This document shows, one piece after another, positions 7,981 through 17,603 of a DNA stretch of 64,000 nt. Below the pieces are notes generated by a model. That model was given only the letters and a program-made list of their open reading frames with translations, had not been told where the DNA came from and ran no database searches. This DNA is from GAS188 sp044445965 (GTDB lineage: Bacteria; Pseudomonadota; Alphaproteobacteria; Rhizobiales; Beijerinckiaceae), in NCBI GenBank assembly GCA_044445965.1, contig JBIOEJ010000005.1:32428-96427 (forward strand), given 5' to 3'. The translations under genes and the position numbers were made by a program. The number at the start of each line of letters is the position of its first letter. The stretch's first letter is position 1.

Positions 7981-9297
7981 TCAAACCGGCTCCGGCGTCC
8001 GCACCGGCTCCGGCGTGCGCAGCCGGTTCACCCCGAGCCTCTTCATGACGAAACGCTCATATCCGGGCTCGCTCGATCCGACGCGAACCTTGCGCAGGAA
8101 ATATTTCTCGAACGCGACCTTGGCGAGGTGCACCCAGTAGCCCTGGCTCGACCAGTTGACGTTGCGCGGAGGAATCTGCGGCAGCGCCACGAAGGCGACG
8201 CCGCTATTGCCGAAATCGGCGAGGCAGACGGCGTTCCACGTCGCCAAATGGCTCGGCTGGCGCCCAGCGATCAATTCCTTGATGTTGTGTGCCGTCGCGG
8301 TCACCATCGACTCGATCATATAGCCCGTCTTCGGCACGCCGACCGGCACGGGCGTGACCTCGTACGGGGGAATCGCCGTGCACACGCCGACCCCGAAGAT
8401 GTTCCCGTATTTCGGGTTGCGCTGACATTTGTCGATCAGCACGAAACCGCGCGGGTTGGCGAGCCCCGCGATCCATTTGCCGCTGTCGTCCTTGAGGCAG
8501 TCGACGCCGCGGAAGGCCGGAATGAACATCGAAAATCGCGAGGCCAGTTTGTGCTGCTTCTTGCTCGAGCCGTCCTCGTTGACCTCGGTCACCTCGACCG
8601 TGTCGGGCGTGATCCGATCGACCTTCGCATTGGTGATCCATCTCACGTCGCGATCCCGCATGATCGATTCGAGCAGCCCCTTGGTGTCGCCGACGCCGCC
8701 GAGACCGAGATGCCCGATATAGGGCTCGGAGGTCACGAAGGTGATCGGCACGCGGTCGCGGATCTTGCGTCGCCGCAGATCGGTGACGGCCGTGAGCGCG
8801 AATTCATAGGCCGGCCCGAAGCAGGAGGCTCCCTGCACGGCTCCGACCACCATCGGGCCGGGGTCCTTGCAGAACTCCTCCCAACGCTGGCAGGCCGAAG
8901 CCGCGTGATCGACGTGGCAAATCGAGCGTGTATTGGCTTGCGGCCCGAGGCCTTCGATCTCGTCGAAGGCGAGCTTGGGGCCCGTCGCGATCACGAGATA
9001 ATCGTATTCGATGCGCCGGCCGTCGGCGAGGACGACCGTATTGGCCTCCGGCAGAACCTGTTTCGCGCCCGCGGGGGAAAAGCCGATCCCGAGCTTGGCG
9101 AACACAGGAGGAAGGTGGACCTTGATGTCTTCGGGCTTGCGCCAATTCACCGCTACCCACGGGTTCGACGGCACGAACTGGAACCATTCGGAATCGGAGA
9201 CGACCTCGATTTCCGCCGATCGCCCCAGCAAATCGCGCAATTCGAAAGCCATCGGGACGCCCCCGATGCCGGCGCCTAAGACGACAACCTTTGGCAT
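7981..9297 (-). CDS. sqr: sulfide:quinone oxidoreductase (type I-like)
   Basis: FAD flavoprotein that oxidises sulfide and passes electrons to the quinone pool. N-terminal FAD dinucleotide motif VVVLGAGIGGVPMAFEL. All three catalytic cysteines of type I enzymes are in place: Cys127 (SICHVDHA), Cys159 (GASCFGPAYEF) and Cys358 (TWNAVCLADFG), close to 128/160/356 of the Acidithiobacillus enzyme. The C-terminus WVHLAKVAFEKYFLRK is the amphipathic membrane-binding part. Start 9297 is preferred over 9303 because GGGAGGT is then about 6 bases away. It sits with DUF302, DUF2892 and a BigR/SqrR-type repressor, so it likely detoxifies sulfide. Confidence 0.9.
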   Translation of the reverse strand: MPKVVVLGAGIGGVPMAFELRDLLGRSAEIEVVSDSEWFQFVPSNPWVAVNWRKPEDIKVHLPPVFAKLGIGFSPAGAKQVLPEANTVVLADGRRIEYDYLVIATGPKLAFDEIEGLGPQANTRSICHVDHAASACQRWEEFCKDPGPMVVGAVQGASCFGPAYEFALTAVTDLRRRKIRDRVPITFVTSEPYIGHLGLGGVGDTKGLLESIMRDRDVRWITNAKVDRITPDTVEVTEVNEDGSSKKQHKLASRFSMFIPAFRGVDCLKDDSGKWIAGLANPRGFVLIDKCQRNPKYGNIFGVGVCTAIPPYEVTPVPVGVPKTGYMIESMVTATAHNIKELIAGRQPSHLATWNAVCLADFGNSGVAFVALPQIPPRNVNWSSQGYWVHLAKVAFEKYFLRKVRVGSSEPGYERFVMKRLGVNRLRTPEPVRTPEPV

Positions 9298-9411
9298 GAA
9301 CATACCTCCCCTTTTTCTGGCGCGCTCTGGCGGGCCAAGTCTCGAATTCCCCCCCTCGCATCGGCCGTGCGCCTGCCGAAGCTCATGCACCGACAGGCAA
9401 TCGCCGGCGCG

Positions 9412-9615
9412 TCAGGCGCGCGAGCATGTCGAGATGCCGAGCACGCTGTAGAGCGGGCAGTTCCCGAGCGCCGCGGTCAGAAGCGGCACGACGCCGATCC
9501 AGCCGACCCAGTTCCAGCCGGTCGACGGGAACCCGACCGGGATGGCGAAGGCGATCAACAAGGCCCCGATCACGATTCTCGCGATGCGATCGGGGGCACC
9601 GATATTCGTGGTCAT
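9412..9615 (-). CDS. DUF2892 (YgaP-type transmembrane) protein
   Basis: 67 residues, starting MTTNIGAPDRIARIVIGALL and containing two hydrophobic helices, with a Pro/Gly turn between them and ending CPLYSVLGISTC. This is the DUF2892 inner-membrane domain, which in YgaP is fused to a rhodanese (sulfur-transfer) domain. AAGGAGG lies 7 bases before the ATG. The conserved NCPLY Cys and the company of sqr suggest a role in moving or binding sulfane sulfur at the membrane; that role is inference. An FNR-like site lies upstream at 9680. Confidence 0.85.
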   Translation of the reverse strand: MTTNIGAPDRIARIVIGALLIAFAIPVGFPSTGWNWVGWIGVVPLLTAALGNCPLYSVLGISTCSRA

Positions 9616-9679
9616 GTTCCGCTCCTCCTTCCCGGGCCCAATCACACCGACACAATCGGAGCATGTTACTGTCGTCATT

Positions 9680-9693
9680 CTGATCTGGATCAA
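9680..9693 (-). promoter_or_regulatory. FNR/FixK-like site upstream of DUF2892/sqr genes
   Basis: CTGATCTGGATCAA differs from the FNR/FixK consensus TTGAT-N4-ATCAA at one position. It lies about 65 bases before the DUF2892 start, where an activator of the FNR family would bind. A perfect site is at 29361 and a Crp/Fnr gene is at 16656, so control by an FNR-family protein is plausible. Confidence 0.45.
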
Positions 9694-9824
9694 TTCATGA
9701 CGTCGGAGCGCCGATATTTTTCAATAATGAGACTCGCAAGTTCAGAGCAGATGACGAGCGTGCCGTCGTCAGATTCCGGGGTTCAGGGGAGCGTGGAGCA
9801 ACGGCGTCCCGAGACGCGCGGCGG

Positions 9825-10028
9825 TCAGGAGAACGCCGCCCCGGCCGTGATGCCCAGGCGCTTGAACAGGATCGCCGCCGGGCAGAATCCGGTGAACGAC
9901 GCCTGGATGAGATTGAGGCCCACGAAGGCCGTGAGCAGCAGCCAATACGGGCTGTGGAGCTGGCTCAAGGTCAAGCTGACCAGGATGACCAGTCCGGCGA
10001 ATGCCATGACGGCGCGATCGAGTGTCAT
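9825..10028 (-). CDS. DUF2892 small membrane protein
   Basis: 67 residues with two transmembrane helices and the family motif SFTGFCPAAILFKRLG near the C-terminus; the Cys matches the conserved one of the DUF2892/YgaP transmembrane domain. GGAGG stands 8 bases before the ATG at 10028. The start overlaps the stop of the upstream ArsR-type regulator by 4 bases (ATGA), so repressor and membrane protein are translated together. It is a paralogue of the protein at 9412-9615. A sulfane-sulfur transport or carrier role is suggested by context only. Confidence 0.85.
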   Translation of the reverse strand: MTLDRAVMAFAGLVILVSLTLSQLHSPYWLLLTAFVGLNLIQASFTGFCPAAILFKRLGITAGAAFS

Positions 10029-10366
10029 GATGTCTTCCTCCTTCGTTTTGCCGGCCGGTCCGCGTCGCATTCCGGCGCGCAATAGAGTTCGTAGAGCAGG
10101 CCGATCAGCCGCGTTACCCGGCTGCTCGCCAGCGAATAGTAGATCGTCTGCGACTCGCGGCGCGTCGCGACGAGATCGTCCTCGCGCAAGCGCGCGAGAT
10201 GCTGCGACAAAGCCGATTGGCTCAGCCCGATCGCATTCCGAAGCGCGGTCACCGAGCGTTCGCCCTTCAGCAATTCGCACAAGATGATCAGGCGATGCTG
10301 GTTGGCGACCGCTTTCAGGAGAGTCTCGGCCGCGCCGGCTTTGGATTGCAGTTCCTTTAAATTCAC
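10025..10366 (-). CDS. ArsR-family repressor of the BigR/SqrR persulfide-sensing type
   Basis: 113-residue winged-helix regulator: LSQSALSQHLARLREDDLVA is the recognition region, followed by the wing TRRESQTIYYSL. It carries Cys30 (LIILC) and Cys96 (YELYC), 66 residues apart, exactly the spacing of the sensing pair in BigR (42/108) and SqrR (41/107), which form a tetrasulfide link with reactive sulfur. A further Cys follows at 100. The start is inferred as GTG at 10366; no ATG is available and no clear ribosome site is seen, so it may be leaderless. It is divergent from the RND pump genes across an AT-rich operator-like gap and probably represses both sides. Confidence 0.88.
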   Translation of the reverse strand: MNLKELQSKAGAAETLLKAVANQHRLIILCELLKGERSVTALRNAIGLSQSALSQHLARLREDDLVATRRESQTIYYSLASSRVTRLIGLLYELYCAPECDADRPAKRRRKTS

Positions 10367-10370
10367 AGTT

Positions 10371-10398
10371 GCTAAATTAGATATAGCTAATATATTTG
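10371..10398. promoter_or_regulatory. AT-rich operator-like dyad between regulator and efflux genes
   Basis: In an otherwise GC-rich region this stretch is almost all A/T. It contains TTAG-ATATAG-CTAA (10377-10390), a dyad, extended by flanking AAA and TAT, plus a GCTAA direct repeat 15 bases apart. BigR/SqrR-type repressors bind AT-rich dyads in their own promoters. Its place between the repressor and the divergent adaptor gene fits control of both directions. Confidence 0.55.
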
Positions 10399-10423
10399 TC
10401 AAGGCCGGATAAGGAGGTTTCTC

Positions 10424-11385
10424 ATGCGTCGCGCCCTGGCAGTTGCCGGTGTCCTCTTGTTCCCCCATGCCGGTCTCGCGGCAGAGCCGTTCGCCATCCG
10501 CACCTCGGAGATCGCGGATCAGAAGGCCGTGATCGCGACTGTCGAGCCCGTGCACCAGCTCGTCGCGCGCGCCCGCATCGGCGGGACGATCGCCTCGTTG
10601 AAGGCCAAGGAGGGCGATCGGGTCGCCGCCGGGGCCGAGCTCGCCACGGTCGCGGATCAAAAGCTCGTCCTGCAGATGCAGGCGCTCGACTCGCGCATTC
10701 AGTCGCAGCAATCGCAGCGCGACCAGGCGAAGATCGACTTCGATCGCGTCCAGGAGCTGCAGCGACGCGGCGTGAGCACGCAGTCGCAGGTCGATCTCGC
10801 CAAGACCAATCTCGACGTAGCGGAGCGCACGCTCACCGCCATGCGCGCGGACCGCAGCGTGATCGCTCAGCAGATGAAGGAGGGTGCGGTACTGGCGCCG
10901 GGAGCAGGGCGCATCCTCAGCATTCCGGTTTCGGAGGGTCGGGTCGTGCTGCCGGGCGAGACGGTCGCGACGCTGGCCGAGGACCGCTACATCCTGCGCA
11001 TGCAATTGCCCGAGCGCCATGCGCAGTTCTTGCGGGCGGGGGACGTGGTGCTCATCGGAGCGCGTGGCCCGCAGGACGAGGAGGGCGATAAGCGCGAGGG
11101 CCGCGTGCGGATCGTCTATCCCGAGATCCAGGGCGGGAGGGTGGTCGCCGATGTCGAGGTCGAGGGGCTCGGCAATTATTTCGTCGGCGAACGCACGCGC
11201 GTCTATGTCAGCACCGGTATGCGGCGCGCGATCATCGTGCCGGCGGCCTATGTCTACCGGCGCGCGGGCGTCAGCTATGTGAAGCTCTCGGACGGTTCCG
11301 AGATCGTCGTGCAGCCCGGAATGTCCCAGGAGCACGGAATCGAGATCCTGTCCGGCGTGAAGGACGGCGACGTGCTGATCTCGCC

Positions 11386-11389
<4 letters not shown>
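10424..11389 (+). CDS. RND efflux pump periplasmic adaptor (membrane fusion protein)
   Basis: 321-residue HlyD/AcrA-type adaptor. Residues 1-20 form a signal peptide ending at GLAAEP. The lipoyl-like halves are RIGGTIASLKAKEGDRVAAG and APGAGRILSIPVSEGRVVLP, separated by a coiled-coil hairpin of about 70 residues rich in Gln/Asp/Arg (QALDSRIQSQQSQRDQ). It joins the inner-membrane RND pump to an outer-membrane channel, which is not encoded here. GGAGG precedes the start and the stop overlaps the pump gene by 4 bases. Divergent from the BigR/SqrR-type repressor. Confidence 0.88.
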
Positions 11390-14613
<3,224 letters not shown>

Positions 14614-14650
14614 ACAGACATCATTCGCAGCAGGAACACAGGAGAGCATC

Positions 14651-15013
14651 ATGCCGCAGACGGATTGGCCCGCGACGACGAAGGAATTGAGTGCCGAGCT
14701 GAGGAATCTGCGCCTTGGTGCTCCCGAGGTGATGAGGCAATTCTCCGCCATCGCCCAGGCGGCGCTCGCCCTGAAGGCGCTCGACGCCAAGACGAAGGAG
14801 CTGATCGCGCTCGCCATCGCGGTCGCGGTGCGCTGCGACGACTGCATCGCCTTTCACGTCAAGGCCGCCGTGGAGGCAGGCGCCTCGCGGCAGGAAATCC
14901 TCGAGGCGCTCGGAATGGCGATCTACATGGGGGCGGGGCCGGCCGTCATGTATGCGAGCCATGCGCTCGGAGCGTTCACCCAGTTCGAGACGGCGCGAGC
15001 CGCCGCGGCATGA
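14651..15013 (+). CDS. carboxymuconolactone decarboxylase/AhpD-family protein
   Basis: 120 residues with the AhpD-type active motif RCDDCIAFHVKAAVEAGAS: a C-x-x-C pair with downstream His as in alkylhydroperoxidase D. Helical throughout, preceded by KALDAKTKELIALAIAVAV. Such proteins reduce peroxides or other oxidised thiols and act with a dithiol partner; here thioredoxin 2 follows 6 bases later. It lies 37 bases after the RND pump, so the whole set is probably one transcript. The GAGCATC before the ATG is a modest ribosome site. Confidence 0.88.
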   Translation: MPQTDWPATTKELSAELRNLRLGAPEVMRQFSAIAQAALALKALDAKTKELIALAIAVAVRCDDCIAFHVKAAVEAGASRQEILEALGMAIYMGAGPAVMYASHALGAFTQFETARAAAA

Positions 15014-15019
15014 TTTGAT

Positions 15020-15469
15020 ATGAGCGCGAACCCGACGATCATCTGTCCGCGATGCGGCGCCGCGAACCGCGCCCCTCAGGCAAGGCTCGATGCCGGCGAA
15101 AAGCCGAATTGCGGCAAATGCCATGCACCTCTCTTCGACGGTCATCCGGTCGAGCTCGCCGCGGCGGCCGACTTCGACCGGCTCGTCGGACGCACCGAGA
15201 TTCCGGTCTTGGTCGACTTCTGGGCCGCCTGGTGCGGTCCTTGCCGCGCCATGGCGCCCCAATTCGCGGCGGCGGCGCACGCGCTCGAACCGCGCCTGCG
15301 CTTCGCCAAGCTCGATACCGAGGCCGCATCCGACGTGGCTCAGCGCCTTCAAATCCGCGGCATTCCGACGCTGATCCTGTTTTCGGGCGGGCGCGAGGTC
15401 GCGCGCCAGAGCGGTCTTATGAGCCGGGAGGCGATCGCCGCCTTCGTGGCGCGCAACCGACCCTACTAA
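15020..15469 (+). CDS. trxC: thioredoxin 2 (TrxC)
   Basis: 149 residues. N-terminal zinc module with two C-x-x-C pairs (IICPRCGAAN and PNCGKCHAPLF), diagnostic of thioredoxin 2, then a thioredoxin domain with active site FWAAWCGPCRAMAP and the cis-Pro loop GIPTLILF. It reduces disulfides and, in sulfur biology, can release persulfides. It follows the AhpD-like gene within 6 bases, so the two may form a reductase pair that handles sulfur or peroxide stress controlled from the BigR/SqrR promoter. Confidence 0.92.
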   Translation: MSANPTIICPRCGAANRAPQARLDAGEKPNCGKCHAPLFDGHPVELAAAADFDRLVGRTEIPVLVDFWAAWCGPCRAMAPQFAAAAHALEPRLRFAKLDTEAASDVAQRLQIRGIPTLILFSGGREVARQSGLMSREAIAAFVARNRPY

Positions 15470-15504
15470 AGCCTCGGCAACAGTCTGCTCAAGAGGGTGC
15501 GCCA

Positions 15505-15951
15505 GTGCTGAAACGAATGCTTCCACCGGCCTATCTCCTGGTTGCGATCGTGTTGACGATTGCCCTGCATTTTCTGGTTCCGTTGGTCGTGCCGATCGCG
15601 TTTCCATGGCGGCTCGCGGGCTTGGCGCCCGTCGCCGCGGGCATTGCGCTCAACATCCTCGCCGATCTCTCGTTCAAGCAGCATCACACCACCGTGAAAC
15701 CCTTCGAACGGTCGACCGCCCTGGTCACGCAAGGCGTGTTCGGCTCGAGCCGAAACCCGATGTACCTGGGCATGGTTCTCATGGTCGCAGGGGTCGCACT
15801 GTTCTTGGGATCGCTTTCCCCATGGTTGATCGTCGCCGGATTCGCGGCTCTGCTGGACCGCGTCTTCATTGCGCCGGAAGAGGCGAAGCTCCGGCAAAGC
15901 TTCGGCGCTGCCTATGACGACTACGCAAAGCGGGTGCGGCGGTGGCTCTGA
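15505..15951 (+). CDS. isoprenylcysteine carboxyl methyltransferase-type membrane protein
   Basis: 148-residue integral membrane protein of the PEMT/ICMT superfamily. Two N-terminal helices are followed by FKQHHTTVKPFERSTALVTQ, then GSSRNPMYLGMVLMVAG, the S-adenosylmethionine-binding RNPMY motif, and the C-terminal EEAKLRQSFGAAYDDY. No ATG fits the full domain; GTG at 15505 has AAGAGG 8 bases upstream. The substrate is unknown. It is the last gene of the sulfur/efflux run, 35 bases after trxC, and may S-methylate a small thiol, though this is only a suggestion. Confidence 0.8.
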   Translation: MLKRMLPPAYLLVAIVLTIALHFLVPLVVPIAFPWRLAGLAPVAAGIALNILADLSFKQHHTTVKPFERSTALVTQGVFGSSRNPMYLGMVLMVAGVALFLGSLSPWLIVAGFAALLDRVFIAPEEAKLRQSFGAAYDDYAKRVRRWL

Positions 15952-16011
15952 AGGGAGGCGCGGACCTCATGTAATGGCCGCCTTCCACGCCATGCTCATA
16001 GGGGTCTCTCC

Positions 16012-16584
16012 TCAATGCGGCATCTCGCCCTTGGCGAGCGCGAGATGATGCAGCTGGTGGTGACTGCCTGACGCCATGATCCCGATGAAGCCGAGGCCGC
16101 GTAGCTTCACCGCCTGGTCGGGCGCCGGCGAAGTCGCGACCAATGCGGCGCCGTTCGGCAGCAGCTCCGCCTTGATCGTCCAGCCGTTGCTGCCGTCCAT
16201 CTGGCGGGCCTGAGCCGGCACCATGCGTTGGATCGCCTCGAGTGTCCGCCCCTCGCCGGTCACGGCGACACGGATGCCGCCCTCGATCTTGCTCGTCTCG
16301 GCGCGCGCCTGGAGAGTGACCTCGTTCATATCGGTCAGATGTTGCCGCAGGGCCTCCAGATCGACGCGCGACCAGTCCGTCTTCGGATCGGCCTCGAGGA
16401 TGCCGATCACCTCCTGGATCGCCCCGAATGCATCCTGGCCCGGCAAGGTGGGCAGCGCAGCCAAATCACCCGGCATGCCGCTGGCGCCCAAGTGCTGGTG
16501 CAACATCGGGTTTGCCCCTTGAGCCCGTGCGGATCCGGCGAAGACCAAGAGCAGCGAAGCGAACAGAGCGACCGCGAGCCTCAT
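16012..16584 (-). CDS. secreted protein of unknown function
   Basis: 190 residues with a clear signal peptide (MRLAVALFASLLLVFAGSAR, cleavage near ARAQG). The mature part is soluble and alpha/beta mixed, with a C-terminal His-rich stretch SGSHHQLHHLALAKGEMPH that could bind a metal. No family is recognised. GGAGGG lies about 6 bases before the ATG at 16584. It is convergent with the methyltransferase gene and divergent from the Crp/Fnr gene at 16656, sharing a 71-base gap with it, so both may be controlled from the same site. Confidence 0.75.
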   Translation of the reverse strand: MRLAVALFASLLLVFAGSARAQGANPMLHQHLGASGMPGDLAALPTLPGQDAFGAIQEVIGILEADPKTDWSRVDLEALRQHLTDMNEVTLQARAETSKIEGGIRVAVTGEGRTLEAIQRMVPAQARQMDGSNGWTIKAELLPNGAALVATSPAPDQAVKLRGLGFIGIMASGSHHQLHHLALAKGEMPH

Positions 16585-16640
16585 AAGGCCCTCCTCTCAT
16601 CCGAACTACGATCAGTCTACCGCGGCGCTCCTCGGCGCGG

Positions 16641-16656
16641 TATGATCTCAATCATA
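16641..16656 (+). promoter_or_regulatory. palindrome over the Crp/Fnr start region
   Basis: TATGAT-CTCA-ATCATA is a perfect 6+6 dyad with the spacing of CRP/FNR-family sites (cf. TTGAT-N4-ATCAA). It sits in the short gap between the secreted-protein gene and the regulator and touches the ATG at 16656. Binding there would repress the regulator itself or steer the divergent gene. Confidence 0.5.
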
Positions 16657-17363
16657 TGGAGGCACCGAAAGAACCGATGCAGGGCGAAGCAGGCTGGCTG
16701 AGCCTGCTTCGCCCGAGAGATGTCCGCTTGCGTTCGCTCGCGACCGGTGAAACCTTGTTCCGGCAAGGCGACCCCGCTTCCGCGATCTACCTCGTGCGGG
16801 AGGGGCGGGTAAGGCTGGTGCGTCATCTCGAAGATGGGTCCGCCGTCGTGCTGCACGTGGCGCGACCTACGGAAAGCTTGGCCGAGGCCAGCCTCTTCGC
16901 GGAGACCTACCACTGCGACGCGGTGGCCGATGTCGATTGCCTTGTGGCCGTTCTGCCGCGCCAGGAGCTGCTCGACACTTTGGCGTCGAGCCCGGTTGCC
17001 GCGTTGCGACTGTCGCGCCTGTTGGCCTGGCAGGTTCGTGACCTTCGCACGCGCCTCGAGCTACGCAACATTCGCTCCGCGTCGGAGCGCTTGCTCGCCT
17101 GGCTGAAGCTCCGAGCGCGCGGAAGCCCGCCGACAATTGTGCTGGGCCGGACCTGGACCGATGTCGCAGCGGAGCTGGGTCTCACGCGCGAGGCCGTCTA
17201 TCGCGCCCTTCGCCGGCTCGGCCAAAGCGGTGAAATCCGCCGCTCCGGGGCGAGCATAGCGCTTGGCGTGCATCACGGCGATTCGGCCATCGGCATATGC
17301 AACCGGCAGGATCGCAGGCTACGGGGGAGCGGGCCGAGGCGCGTCGCTCCCGCGAGGAGCTAG
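16656..17363 (+). CDS. Crp/Fnr-family transcriptional regulator
   Basis: 235 residues. N-terminal cyclic-nucleotide-type beta-barrel (GETLFRQGDPASAIYLVREG), a long dimer helix (about residues 110-140) and a C-terminal helix-turn-helix TWTDVAAELGLTREAVYRAL. There are no N-terminal cysteines for an iron-sulfur cluster, so it is not a classical FNR oxygen sensor. After the HTH the last 30 residues are basic and unlike the family, perhaps an extension into the repeat at 17361. An ATG at 16677, with GGAGG 14 bases upstream, is an alternative start and would free the palindrome at 16641-16656 to act as operator. Confidence 0.85.
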   Translation: MEAPKEPMQGEAGWLSLLRPRDVRLRSLATGETLFRQGDPASAIYLVREGRVRLVRHLEDGSAVVLHVARPTESLAEASLFAETYHCDAVADVDCLVAVLPRQELLDTLASSPVAALRLSRLLAWQVRDLRTRLELRNIRSASERLLAWLKLRARGSPPTIVLGRTWTDVAAELGLTREAVYRALRRLGQSGEIRRSGASIALGVHHGDSAIGICNRQDRRLRGSGPRRVAPARS

Positions 17364-17445
17364 AGCATGATCCGCAAAAGCATGCCCTCGCGAAGGCGGG
17401 GGTGGAGACCGGTTTTCCGAAAAGATCATGCTCAAACAAAAAGTT
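17361..17445. repeat. dispersed palindromic repeat, copy 2, with nested insertion
   Basis: Inverted relative to the copy at 2402-2504: AGAGCATGATCCG (from 17363) pairs with AGATCATGCTC (17423-17433). Compared with copy 1 it contains about 22 extra bases (17381-17402, CATGCCCTCGCGAAGGCGGG) placed after AAAAG. The extra piece matches, in reverse complement, part of the palindrome at 51421-51455, so one small element appears to have jumped into another. Confidence 0.7.
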
Positions 17446-17603
17446 AGACCGCCACGGCGATTCCGTTCGCGGCCATCGCGCTCCAAGGACGGCATTCCGG
17501 GACGACGCCGGACCGTCCGCGCGCTCGCGCCGGCCTCTCGATGCTCTGCTGGCGTCGGAGAGGCGAAATGCTGCGAAGAAGTTAATAGAATTTCAATGAC
17601 GGT

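Noticed and set aside
7711..9279. 522-codon plus-strand open frame opposite sqr
   Set aside because: Antisense shadow; sqr on the minus strand has all catalytic cysteines.
16656..17363. FNR (oxygen-sensing) identity for the Crp/Fnr regulator
   Set aside because: No N-terminal cysteine cluster is present, so it cannot hold a [4Fe-4S] centre.
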